DNA from: Actinophytocola gossypii
GTDB lineage: Bacteria > Actinomycetota > Actinomycetes > Mycobacteriales > Pseudonocardiaceae
DNA length: 64,000 nt
Direction of reading: 5' to 3'
Assembly (NCBI RefSeq): GCF_025165815.1
Contig: NZ_JAFFZE010000004.1
Coordinates: 1 to 64,000, forward strand
Shown here: positions 17,543 through 25,366 of the stretch, piece by piece
Position numbering within the stretch: the stretch's first letter is position 1
Layout of the letters: each line of letters opens with the position of its first letter
The notes under the pieces: model-generated
Told to the model about the DNA's origin: nothing
Database searches by the model: none
Seen by the model: the letters and a program-made list of their open reading frames with translations, nothing else
Program-made: the position numbers and the translations under genes

Positions 17543-18124
17543 TTGAGCAGGAAGATGACGGCTGAACACGACACTGGCGATGGGCGCAAACTGCGCGGTC
17601 AACGTCGCCGGGCCCAGATTATCGAGGCGACGCTCGCGATCGTGCGCCGCGACGGCGCCACCGGGGTCACTCACCGCACCGTCGCCAAGGAGGCGGGGAT
17701 CACCACCAGTCTGACCCTGTACTACTTCGCGACCCTAGACGACCTGCTGGTCGCCGCCCTGACCAGCGTCACGGACGAGTACACCCACCGCATCCGCCAA
17801 CTCATCGAGTCCGAGGACGAGCCACTCGACGGCCTCGCCCACCTCATCGCCGAATCCGCCGGCCCGGGCCGGGAGCGGGCGCTCGCCGAGCGGGAGCTGT
17901 CGACCCTGGCGGCCCGCCGGCCCGCCCTGCGCCCCGTAGCGCGACGCTGGCGCGACAACGTCGCGGAGCTTGCCCGGACACAGACCGACGACCCCGATGC
18001 GGTTGAAGCCGTCGTCGCCCTGTCCGACGGCCTGTGCGCAGCCATCCTCCTCAACGACGAGGAGGCCGACCCGAACCACATCCGCGCTATCCTCGGCAAA
18101 GCACTACGGCGAACTCGCCAATAA
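17543..18124 (+). CDS. TetR-family repressor of the MFS pump
   Basis: 193 aa from a TTG with AGGAG 12 bases upstream; an ATG at 17555 is the alternative start. The N-terminal helix-turn-helix (IVRRDGATGVTHRTVAKEAG, then SLTLYYFATLDDLLVA) is clear, followed by a helical ligand domain. It lies three bases after the MFS gene and probably represses it through the palindrome at 15940. The inducer would be a pump substrate. Confidence 0.9.
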   Translation: MSRKMTAEHDTGDGRKLRGQRRRAQIIEATLAIVRRDGATGVTHRTVAKEAGITTSLTLYYFATLDDLLVAALTSVTDEYTHRIRQLIESEDEPLDGLAHLIAESAGPGRERALAERELSTLAARRPALRPVARRWRDNVAELARTQTDDPDAVEAVVALSDGLCAAILLNDEEADPNHIRAILGKALRRTRQ

Positions 18125-18493
18125 CCTGTTGCTGCCACCAGCGAGTCCCCACCGGCGTCAAGAACGTCCTGCCCCGCAACAGCTAGCCGCCAGAGCCACT
18201 GCCGTTCACGTGTTGGTAGCCACGGTGATCACATACTTCCGCTGGTGCTGCCTTTACATTGAATTTTCCAGAGCCAGCAGGTCACTCGTTCGGAGGCACC
18301 TTGTGACGAATCGGACATGCAGCATGAACACCGTTCGACGAAAACTGGGGGCTAGTTTGGTTGCCGTTCGTCGACATTGAGTCGAACCGGCAGTTGCGGG
18401 CGCCCGAATGGGGGCACATAGTCGCGCTAGTGCCGCATGTGAATTTCGGTATCACCGTTGCTAACCCTAACGAAAGAGCAGGGATAGAATCCC
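18125..18493. other. Lower-GC intergenic stretch
   Basis: 370 bp that is visibly more AT-rich than its neighbours. It holds no intact gene. A short frame (MNTVRRKLGASLVAVRRH, 18324-18380) looks like the opening of a signal peptide but stops after 18 codons. This DNA may be recently acquired and decayed. Confidence 0.4.
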
Positions 18494-18506
18494 AAGGAGT
18501 CAGCAG

Positions 18507-18717
18507 GGACGCCGTAGGTCCTTCGGCGCAATTGGAGCAGCGATTACCGCACTGTCCCTCTGCGTAACGATCATTTCACCGGCGTCCGCTCGGACTGACC
18601 AGATAACTCACCGCACGTCGAAGGCGTCCGAAACCGCAACAACTTCCCAGGTGCCGAACGTGCCGCGGTGCACCGGATTCGAATGGCGTCGAGTGAGCAG
18701 CACAACGATCAGGATCT
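18507..18717 (+). pseudogene. Secreted-protein 5' fragment lacking a start codon
   Basis: An AAGGAG site (18494-18499) sits seven bases before a GGA codon, followed in frame by a textbook signal peptide (RRRSFGAIGAAITALSLCVT, IISPASA) and a short mature region (PRCTGFEWRRVSS). No ATG, GTG or TTG occurs where expected. Reading continues into an IS5 fragment near 18718-18735. It appears to be the start of an exported protein that lost its initiation codon and its 3' end. Confidence 0.45.
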
Positions 18718-18734
18718 GGGCGTCCCACGACGTC

Positions 18735-18965
18735 ATCGACGGGTTCCGGCCAGCAGATGATACTGGTGGCGAGGGTGAGGAAGCCGTGGTGGATGTCGGT
18801 GCGGCGCTCCCAGCGTTCGGCGAGGCGCCGGAACTGGTGGAGCAGGGCCAGGGTCTGCTCCACGACCCAGCTGACCGGTTGGTTGTTGTCGCGGGTGCCG
18901 CGCCTGCTGATCAACGGCCGGATGCCGCGTTGGCGGAGCAGGCGGCGGTATTTGAGGAATACCAG
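18735..18965 (-). pseudogene. IS5-family transposase C-terminal fragment
   Basis: The minus strand reads YRRLLRQRGIRPLISRRGTR, WVVEQTLALLHQFRRLAERW and ERRTDIHHGFLTLATSIICW. This is the C-terminal DDE region with the catalytic-Glu helix (VVEQTLAxLHQFRRL) typical of IS5-type transposases. The N-terminal part is missing and no inverted repeats were seen. It lies between a truncated secreted protein and the Ddn-like gene. Confidence 0.7.
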
Positions 18966-19008
18966 CGGGGGAAAGCACGTTCCCAGCATCGACGAAAGGG
19001 GAACGGAC

Positions 19009-19443
19009 ATGACCGAGCAGGCAGTGGACTTCAACACCCAGGTGATCGACACGTTCCGCGCCAACGGCGGCGTTGTCGGGGGGCCCTTCGAGGGCAAGCG
19101 GCTGGTGCTGATGCATCACGTCGGCCGCGTCTCCGGCCGCGAGCGGGTCGCACCGCTGGTCGCCGCCAGCGACGGGGACGCCTACCTCGTGTGCGGCTCC
19201 ATGGGCGGCGCCCCGCAGGACCCGGCCTGGGTCGCCAACATCGAGGCCGGACCAGGCACGACGACCATCGAACTCGGCGACCAGACGCTGCGGGCGCGCA
19301 CCACCGTCGTGCGGCCGACGTCGGCGGACTGGCCTCGGCTCTACGGCATCTGGTCGGCGTACTGGCCCGACGCCGCGGAGTACGAGACTCGCACGTCCCG
19401 CAAGTTCCCCATTGTCCGGCTCGAGCCGGTGGACCCGTCGTAG
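19009..19443 (+). CDS. Deazaflavin (F420)-dependent nitroreductase family protein
   Basis: 144 aa, ATG at 19009 with AAAGGGGA six bases upstream. It matches Ddn/DUF385 proteins: GPFEGKRLVLMHHVGRVSGR, VAPLVAASDGDAYLVCGS, QDPAWVANIEAGPGTTTIEL and the C-terminal FPIVRLEP. These small split-barrel enzymes use F420H2 to reduce quinones or nitro compounds. It stands alone; the upstream DNA is a transposase relic whose junction lies about 40 bp before the start, so its promoter may be recent. Confidence 0.88.
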   Translation: MTEQAVDFNTQVIDTFRANGGVVGGPFEGKRLVLMHHVGRVSGRERVAPLVAASDGDAYLVCGSMGGAPQDPAWVANIEAGPGTTTIELGDQTLRARTTVVRPTSADWPRLYGIWSAYWPDAAEYETRTSRKFPIVRLEPVDPS

Positions 19444-19465
19444 AACTCGGTGCGGTCCGCCGCTC

Positions 19466-19496
19466 TTGACGTCTCCCGTCGACAGCGGGCTATGGT
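19466..19496 (+). promoter_or_regulatory. Possible promoter TTGACG-19-TATGGT
   Basis: TTGACG and TATGGT lie 47 bp upstream of the CebR-like palindrome, spacing 19 bp (slightly long). It may drive the DJ-1-like gene at 19599 through a leader of about 100 bases containing the operator. Confidence 0.35.
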
Positions 19497-19542
19497 GGGA
19501 TGCCTTCCCTCGAACACGACCGGCGGCGTGCGCGCGGGTATT

Positions 19543-19556
19543 TGGGAGCGCTCCCG
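19543..19556. promoter_or_regulatory. CebR-type operator, TGGGAGCGCTCCCG
   Basis: It differs by one base from TGGGAGCGCTCCCA, the well-known binding site of the LacI-family cellobiose repressor CebR in streptomycetes and Thermobifida. Such sites precede cellulase, xylanase and cellobiose-uptake genes. Here the next gene is a DJ-1-like protein, and a GH10/CBM2 xylanase relic lies 0.7 kb on. The operator may have lost its original target by rearrangement. Confidence 0.6.
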
Positions 19557-19598
19557 AGGGAGGGTCATCTGTTCGTTTCTGACCGCGAGGGGAACGAC

Positions 19599-20162
19599 AT
19601 GGCACGTGTACTGGTTCTGACCGGCGACGCCGCCGAGGAGCTCGACTCGATGTACCCGGTCTTCCGCCTGCGCGAGGGCGGTCACCAGGCGGTCGTCTCC
19701 GCCCCGACGACCCGGCCGGTGAAACTGGTTGTGCACGACTTCGAGCCGGACTGCGACGCCTACACCGAGAAGCCCGGCCACCTGCTGCCCGTGGACCTGG
19801 CGTTCGCCGACGTGGCGCCGGAGGACTACGACGCGCTCGTCATCCCGGGCGGGCGCGCGCCGGAGTACCTCCGCACCGACGCCGACGTGGCACGGATCGT
19901 CCGGCACTTCTTCGACCGAGGGCTCCCGGTCGGCACGATCTGCCACGGCCCGCAGGTGCCGGCCGCGCTGGGTCTCCTGCGGGGCCGGACCACGGCCGCC
20001 TTCCCGCCGCTGAAGGCGGATGTGGAGTTCGCGGGCGCCATCTTCGTCGACGGGCCGGACGTCGTGGACGGGAACATGGTGTCGTGCAGGGGCTGGCCGG
20101 ATCTGCCCGAGTGGTCGCGTGCCTTCATGGCGGTGCTGGAGAAGGCGGCGCTGGCGACCTGA
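19599..20162 (+). CDS. DJ-1/PfpI-family protein
   Basis: 187 aa, ATG at 19599 after GAGGGGA. The class-I glutamine-amidotransferase-like fold is evident: ARVLVLTGDAAEELDSMYPV, DYDALVIPGGRAPEYLRTD, and the nucleophile elbow GTICHGPQ with Cys near residue 113. Relatives act as proteases, glyoxalases or chaperones in stress defence. It is monocistronic, bounded by a CebR-like operator upstream and a strong hairpin downstream. Confidence 0.88.
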   Translation: MARVLVLTGDAAEELDSMYPVFRLREGGHQAVVSAPTTRPVKLVVHDFEPDCDAYTEKPGHLLPVDLAFADVAPEDYDALVIPGGRAPEYLRTDADVARIVRHFFDRGLPVGTICHGPQVPAALGLLRGRTTAAFPPLKADVEFAGAIFVDGPDVVDGNMVSCRGWPDLPEWSRAFMAVLEKAALAT

Positions 20163-20180
20163 CGGCGCGGTGATCGACAA

Positions 20181-20214
20181 CCGGACGCCGGCCCGTCGTC
20201 GGGCCGGCGTCCGG
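20181..20214. terminator. Bidirectional hairpin terminator
   Basis: Perfect 14-bp inverted repeat (CCGGACGCCGGCCC and its complement) around a six-base loop GTCGTC. It lies between the convergent DJ-1-like gene and the xylanase relic. Confidence 0.8.
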
Positions 20215-20234
20215 CGCCGTTGGGGGAAGGAGCG

Positions 20235-20861
20235 TCAGGCGACCGTGCAGGACGCGCCGTTCAGCGTGAACGACGCCGGCTCACCGGTGTCGCCGGTGTG
20301 GCTGGCCTGGAAGCCGTGCTGACCGACGCGCCGGGCGCGATGCCCGGGTTGTGCGTCACGTTCCTCGCCGTCACCTGTACGGACGTGGGTGAGTAGTTCG
20401 CGTTCCACCCGGAGGTGATCGTCTGGCCGGCCGGGAGGGTGAAGATCAGCGACCACCCGTTCACCGCGCTGGTGCCGGTGTTGGTGATCGTGATCTCCGA
20501 GGTGAGGCGCCGTTCCAGGCGTTGACCGTGTCGGTGACCCGGCAGGCGCCCGGCTCGGGGTCGGGATCCGGGTCGGGGTCGGTGGTCTGGAACTGGGTAA
20601 TGAGCCGCCACACCTCGCCGGAGGCCCACGTCTGCCAGCCTTGGCCGCCACCGGCGATCGGGGCCGGGTCGCCGCCGCCGAAGCTGAACTGGTTGCGGTT
20701 GGCCGACGCGCCGAGCGTGTCCGCTGCGCTCGCTGGTGTCGCGGACAGCACGAGCCCGGCCGCCGCGACGCCCGCGGTGGCCAAGGCCGTTGTGACCGCT
20801 GTCGTGATGGCGGCGGCGACGGCTCTGACCCGTCCGTGCCGCGCGGGTTTCCGGTGGTCAT
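20235..20861 (-). pseudogene. GH10 xylanase-CBM2 remnant
   Basis: Across frames the minus strand shows a signal peptide (AAAITTAVTTALATAGVAAA), the mature start ADTLGASA typical of secreted GH10 xylanases, then only about 35 unrelated residues, a DPDPDPDPEP linker, and a CBM2 cellulose-binding domain (VTDTVNAWNG, LTSEITITNTGTSAVNGWSL, SGWNANYSPTSVQVTARNVT, TGDTGEPASFTLNGASCTVA). The whole catalytic barrel is missing. At least three frameshifts occur: after the ATG, at AWNG, and at GASVS. It is a deleted, dead polysaccharide hydrolase gene. Confidence 0.7.
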
Positions 20862-21270
20862 GGCAATCCTCTTTCGCCGTGGTCGTTAGTAGGGCGAGTT
20901 GGTTCCCGCGCCGTGTTCCGCGCGGTCCGCGGCCGGGATCTGGGTTGATGCACCCGGTCACCGCCCCGTCCGCACCACTGCCCGGACGGGTGAGATGCCG
21001 GAAGGGGCCAGCCAACTTCCTCCTCGGCGCTTGGGTGCGCGATGCGGCGGCTACCAGGCCCACATTGGGCGCGTTCCACAGCGTTACCGACTGATTACCA
21101 TGTGTCATCACACGGGCGTTGCGTCGCTGGATGGGCTGGTCCGGGCTTTGCCAGGTGGGATTCACGGGCGAGAGGGAAGCCTCGTCGTGCGATGACAAAG
21201 GGCGGTTGCTGAAACCGTGGTGACAGGGAGGGAATCTCAAGGTGCGCGGAAAACTGTGCGGATCATCGAC
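20862..21270. other. Intergenic region upstream of the aminohydroxybenzoate cluster
   Basis: 409 bp with no gene. It becomes less GC-rich toward 21060-21220, where the promoter of the biosynthetic operon is likely. An AGGGAGGG purine run at 21227-21234 lies too far (36 bp) from the ATG at 21271 to be its ribosome site. In-frame GTG codons at 21217, 21220 and 21256 are alternative starts. Confidence 0.4.
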
Positions 21271-22095
21271 ATGAACTCCTACGGCACTTTCGGCCGCCAG
21301 CTACGGCTTCAACGCCTGCACAAGCACACCGACGAACGACTGTTCATCGTGCCGATGGACCACTCGGTCACCACCGGGCCGATCAGCGGAGGGGGCGGGC
21401 TGAGCGCGCTGGTCCGTCAGATATCCGCGAACGGCGCGGACGCCGTGGTACTGCACAAGGGCACCGCGCGGCAGGTGGACCACCGGTGGTTCGCGGGCAC
21501 CTCGCTGATCGTGCATCTCAGCGCCAGCACCGTGTGCGCCGCCGACCCCGACGCGAAGTACCTGGTCGCCTCGGTGGAGGAATCGGTTCGTCTCGGCGCG
21601 GACGCGGTCAGTGTCCACGTCAACCTCGGCTCGCGGGACGAGCGGCAGCAGATCAGCGACCTCGCGCTGGTCGCCGATCAATCCGACCGCTGGGGCGTGC
21701 CCCTGCTGGCGATGATGTACCCCAGGGGGCCGAAGATCGACGACCCGGGCAACCCCGAGCTGATAGCGCACGCCGCGACCGTGGCGGCCGACCTCGGAGC
21801 CGACATCGTCAAGCTCCCCCCGCCCAACTCCGTCTCCGACCTGGCCGACGTGGTGGACGCCTGTCCGATTCCGGTCGTCGTCGCCGGCGGCGCCCCGCGC
21901 GGTGATCTCGACCAGCTCGTGTCCTACGTCGACGGCGTGATGATGACCGGCGCCAGCGGAGTCGCCGTCGGCCGCAACATATTCCAGGCACCGGACGCCA
22001 CGGCCGCCACGCGCCGGGTCGCCGAGTCGGTGCACCGGGTCGCGGAGGCCATTCCGCCGGCCCGCATGGCTTCATTGCAGACCAACATCGGGTGA
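21271..22095 (+). CDS. griI-like: GriI-type aldolase for 3-amino-4-hydroxybenzoate
   Basis: 274 aa. It is a DhnA/FbaB-type class I aldolase: RLFIVPMDHSVTTGP near residue 25, ADIVKLPPP with the Schiff-base Lys near residue 181, and a phosphate site GVMMTGASGVAVGRNIFQ. In Streptomyces griseus, GriI condenses aspartate semialdehyde with dihydroxyacetone phosphate to a C7 amino sugar phosphate. The archaeal paralogue makes 2-amino-3,7-dideoxy-heptulosonate for aromatic amino acids. The adjacent GriH-type gene and ligase favour secondary metabolism. Start choice is uncertain (see 20862). Confidence 0.88.
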   Translation: MNSYGTFGRQLRLQRLHKHTDERLFIVPMDHSVTTGPISGGGGLSALVRQISANGADAVVLHKGTARQVDHRWFAGTSLIVHLSASTVCAADPDAKYLVASVEESVRLGADAVSVHVNLGSRDERQQISDLALVADQSDRWGVPLLAMMYPRGPKIDDPGNPELIAHAATVAADLGADIVKLPPPNSVSDLADVVDACPIPVVVAGGAPRGDLDQLVSYVDGVMMTGASGVAVGRNIFQAPDATAATRRVAESVHRVAEAIPPARMASLQTNIG

Positions 22096-22123
22096 TTATC
22101 CGTACGCACGAGGAGCACTTGCC

Positions 22124-23242
22124 GTGAAACTCTGTTGGCTCGACGTCCGCCCACTTGCCGAGGCGAAGGCCGCCGTCATCCAGGAGGCGCTGCACCACCG
22201 GTTCGACGCGGTCCTCAGCGACGACCCGGCGGACCTGGTGCCCCTGCCGCCCACCGTGCGGCGGGTGTTGTTCGCCGCACGCGGTGACATCCATCGACAG
22301 CTCGACGACGTCGACCTCGATGCGATCGACGTCGTCGTGGTCGACCCTGGGCGGCACGGTACGACCGCCGCACTTGCCCAGCGGTACCCGGCGGTGCGGT
22401 TCGGCGTCTTCGTCGAGATCGTGGACGCACCATCGCTCGAACTGGCGTGCCAGGCGGCGCGCACCGAGCAGTGGAGCGTGCTGCGATTCCGCGACCCGAC
22501 GAAGATCCCGTTGGAGATCGTCATCGCCGCGGCCGCGGGCGCCGAGGGCAGCATCATCACCGTGGCTGAGGACGTCATGGAGGCGGAGATCATCTACGGC
22601 GTCCTCGAACACGGTTCCGACGGTGTGCTGCTGGCCCCGGACGCCGTAGGCCAGGCCGCCGCCCTCAAGGCCGCCGCACAGGACGCGCCGAGCGAACTGA
22701 AACTGGTCGAACTGCGGGTGACCTCGACCAGCCACGTGGGCATGGGCGAGCGGGCCTGCGTGGACACCTGCACCTACCTGCGCCAGGACGAGGGAATCCT
22801 GGTCGGTTCGCACTCCAAGGGAATGGTGCTGTGCGTGAGCGAGACCCATCCCCTGCCGTACATGCCGACCCGGCCGTTTCGGGTGAACGCGGGTGCCATC
22901 CACTCCTACACGCTCGGCAACGACAGCAGGACCAACTACCTCAGCGAACTACGCGCGGGATCGAAGGTTCTCGCGGTCGATGTCCAGGGCCAGACCAGGC
23001 TGGTCACCGTGGGCCGGGTCAAGATCGAGTCCCGGCCGCTGCTCGCCATCGACGCGGTGGCCGCGGACGGCACCGAGGTCAACCTGATCGTCCAGGACGA
23101 CTGGCATGTCCGTGTGCTGGGTCCTGGTGGGAAGGTGTTCAACTCCACCGAACTGGAGCCCGGGGACATCCTGCTGGGTTACCTGCCCACGCAGGACCGG
23201 CACGTGGGATACGCCATCGACGAGTTCTGCGTGGAACAATGA
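22124..23242 (+). CDS. griH-like: GriH-type 3-dehydroquinate synthase II family enzyme
   Basis: 372 aa, GTG start 28 bp after the aldolase gene. It belongs to the AroB'/DHQ synthase II family (MKLCWLDVRPLAEAKAAVIQ start; GSHSKGMVLCVSETHPLPYM; FRVNAGAIHSYTLGNDSRTN; C-terminal LEPGDILLGYLP). GriH turns the GriI product into 3-amino-4-hydroxybenzoate (3,4-AHBA), the precursor of grixazone, manumycin-type cores, platensimycin and some benzoxazoles. Its stop overlaps the next gene (ATGA), so expression is coupled to the amidohydrolase. Confidence 0.9.
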   Translation: MKLCWLDVRPLAEAKAAVIQEALHHRFDAVLSDDPADLVPLPPTVRRVLFAARGDIHRQLDDVDLDAIDVVVVDPGRHGTTAALAQRYPAVRFGVFVEIVDAPSLELACQAARTEQWSVLRFRDPTKIPLEIVIAAAAGAEGSIITVAEDVMEAEIIYGVLEHGSDGVLLAPDAVGQAAALKAAAQDAPSELKLVELRVTSTSHVGMGERACVDTCTYLRQDEGILVGSHSKGMVLCVSETHPLPYMPTRPFRVNAGAIHSYTLGNDSRTNYLSELRAGSKVLAVDVQGQTRLVTVGRVKIESRPLLAIDAVAADGTEVNLIVQDDWHVRVLGPGGKVFNSTELEPGDILLGYLPTQDRHVGYAIDEFCVEQ

Positions 23243-24006
23243 CCGGGGCGCCACAACAGGTCTTCGACTTCCACGTCCGCCTGCTGCCGTCCGAGGGTGC
23301 ACTCGAACGTCTGCTGAACGCCTTGGACCGCAACGGAATCGACCGCGCCGTGGCCTGCGCCGCCGGCATGATCCGCCCGGATGTGCTGTCCCGGCAGCTG
23401 ATCGAGGGAGGCCATGTCCGGACCAGCGCGAACAACGACGCGGTGCTCGCCGGCTGCGCCGCGTCCAACGGGCGGTTGGTGCCGTTCTACTTCGCCAACC
23501 CGCACGACCCGGTCGAGCTGTACCAGGCCCGCGCCGCGGAGTTCCGAGGTCTGGAGATCTCACCCGCGGTGCACGGCGTCGAGCTGACCGACCAGCGGGT
23601 CCACCAGTTGGTCGAGGTCGCGGCGGCACACCGCCATCCGGTGTACGCGGTCGGCGTCCAGCGCGCCGGGTGCGGCGTGGCCGAGTTCGCCAAGCTCGCA
23701 CGCCAGTTTCCCGACCTGCCGTTCGTGCTGGGCCATCTCGGTATCGGCCAGATCGACTTCCACGGCGTGAACCTGATTCGCGACGTGGACAACGCGCTGG
23801 TCGAGACCTCCGGCGGCTATTCGAGTGTGGCCATGGCCGCCGTCGAGCGACTGGGCGCCCACCGAGTGCTGTTCGGCAGCGAGTACCCGATGCAGGATCC
23901 GAGCCTGGAACTGCTCAAGATCCAGGTGCTCGGACTCGATCAGCCGCAGTTGGAGCTGGTGATGTCCGGCAACGCCCGCCGGCTGCTGGGAGAGGAACAG
24001 CCGTGA
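23239..24006 (+). CDS. Amidohydrolase-fold protein, candidate benzoxazole cyclase
   Basis: 255 aa, ATG at 23239 overlapping the GriH-type stop. It has the amidohydrolase-2 TIM-barrel layout: FDFHVRL at residue 9, ALDRNGIDRAVACA, FVLGHLGIGQIDF and HRVLFGSEYPMQDP. Canonical members use HxH, a mid-barrel His, and Asp in GSDYP. Here HxH is HVR, the mid-barrel position reads PVYAVGV, and the final Asp is Glu. Metal binding is thus altered or lost. In nataxazole and closoxazole clusters an amidohydrolase-like enzyme closes the oxazole ring; the same role is inferred here. Confidence 0.8.
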   Translation: MTGAPQQVFDFHVRLLPSEGALERLLNALDRNGIDRAVACAAGMIRPDVLSRQLIEGGHVRTSANNDAVLAGCAASNGRLVPFYFANPHDPVELYQARAAEFRGLEISPAVHGVELTDQRVHQLVEVAAAHRHPVYAVGVQRAGCGVAEFAKLARQFPDLPFVLGHLGIGQIDFHGVNLIRDVDNALVETSGGYSSVAMAAVERLGAHRVLFGSEYPMQDPSLELLKIQVLGLDQPQLELVMSGNARRLLGEEQP

Positions 24007-25343
24007 CGACACAGGAGTTCGCGACCACGTCCCCCGACGACCTCGATCCGCTGCCGCCCGGCCTGGGCGGGTGGGACTCGGCGGAGGCGTTGGTCGCCCA
24101 ACAGGACGAGCAGTTGGCGGTAGCCCTGGAGTGGGCCGCCCGTTCACCGTTCTACCAGGCGAGGTTCGACGCCGGGGTGACCCCGCGCAACCGGGTCGAC
24201 CTGGCGGCATTGCCACTGACGACCAAACAGGACCTGCGCGACAACTATCCATTCGGGATGCTCGCGGTTCCCATGCGGCGGTTGGCGACCTACCACGAGT
24301 CCAGCGGGAGCGCGGGGACTCCGACCGCGTCCTACTACACGGCCGAGGACTGGGTCGACGTCGGGGACCGCTACGCCCGCAAATGGGTCGGCATCACCGC
24401 CGCGGACATGCTGCTGGTGCGCACTCCCTACGCACTCATGATCACCGGCCACATGGCCCAGGAGGGGGCACGCGGCAGAGGCGCGACCGTGGTTCCCGCC
24501 GACAACCGGTCGTTGCTCATGCCCACCTCCAGGGTGCTGCGTCTGCTGCACGACCTGCCGGTCACGCTGACCTGGTCACTGCCGACCGCGACCCTCATGT
24601 GGGCACGCGCGGCCGGGCTCGCCGGGCTGCGGCCCGACACGGACTTTCCCGAACTGCGTGCGTTGTTCGTCGGCGGCGAACCACTCAGCAGCGCTCGGCA
24701 GGCCAGGATCAGCCAGCTGTGGGGCGTTCCGGTCGTCAACGACTACGGATCCACCGAGACCGGGCCGCTGGCCGGACAGTGCCGGCACGGCACGCTGCAC
24801 CTGTGGGCCGACCGGGCGATCTTCGAGGTGTACGACCCGGTCAGCGGACGGATCACCGCGCAGGGCCGAGGGCAGCTCGTGGTCACCCCGCTCTACCGCC
24901 AGGCGATGCCGTTGCTCCGGTACAACGTCGCCGACCAGGTCGAGATCTCCTACGAGGACTGCCCGTGCGGCTGGCGGCTGCCGTCGGTGCGGGTGCTGGG
25001 CCGGGCCGGTTTCGGGTACCGCGTCGGCGGCCGGCTCGTTCAGCAGGTGGACATCGAGCAAGCGGTGTTCACGTTGCCCGCGCGGCACGAGGTCATGTTC
25101 TGGCGGGCACGTGTGGTGCCCACCGGCCTCGAGGTCCAGATCGAGGTTCCCGACCGCGAGCGCGAAGCCGCCCGCGCGGCGCTGCGGACCGTTCTGGAGC
25201 GTGACCTCGGTGTTCCGGCCCAGGTCGACGGTTGTCCGCCCGGCACGTTGGTGTCCGACCGCGTGTTGACCGAGATCGAACGAACAGCCAAGCCACGCGC
25301 GTTGTTCGACAACGGCGAGGACTGGGATGAAGCGCTGCAGTAG
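24003..25343 (+). CDS. PaaK-like AMP-forming ligase for aminohydroxybenzoate
   Basis: 446 aa, GTG overlapping the amidohydrolase stop. It is an ANL-superfamily enzyme of the phenylacetate-CoA ligase branch: ATP-binding loop SSGSAGTPTASYY near residue 101, VVNDYGSTETGPLAG, and LLRYNVADQVEI with the ribose-binding Asp. A CxC pair (CPCGW) follows. It probably adenylates 3,4-AHBA or a related aryl acid for coupling to a second aminophenol, as NatL2-type ligases do in benzoxazole assembly (inference). It could alternatively make an aryl-CoA. Confidence 0.85.
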   Translation: MTTQEFATTSPDDLDPLPPGLGGWDSAEALVAQQDEQLAVALEWAARSPFYQARFDAGVTPRNRVDLAALPLTTKQDLRDNYPFGMLAVPMRRLATYHESSGSAGTPTASYYTAEDWVDVGDRYARKWVGITAADMLLVRTPYALMITGHMAQEGARGRGATVVPADNRSLLMPTSRVLRLLHDLPVTLTWSLPTATLMWARAAGLAGLRPDTDFPELRALFVGGEPLSSARQARISQLWGVPVVNDYGSTETGPLAGQCRHGTLHLWADRAIFEVYDPVSGRITAQGRGQLVVTPLYRQAMPLLRYNVADQVEISYEDCPCGWRLPSVRVLGRAGFGYRVGGRLVQQVDIEQAVFTLPARHEVMFWRARVVPTGLEVQIEVPDREREAARAALRTVLERDLGVPAQVDGCPPGTLVSDRVLTEIERTAKPRALFDNGEDWDEALQ

Positions 25344-25366
25344 CCGACACCGACGGGAGATTTCGC

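Noticed and set aside
18735-18965. Complete insertion sequence
   Set aside because: Only the C-terminal transposase part is present, and no flanking inverted repeats or target duplications are visible.
21271-23242. Role of the aldolase/DHQ-synthase-II pair in shikimate supply
   Set aside because: That alternative route is archaeal; actinomycetes use the normal pathway, and the coupled ligase and amidohydrolase point to 3,4-AHBA metabolism.
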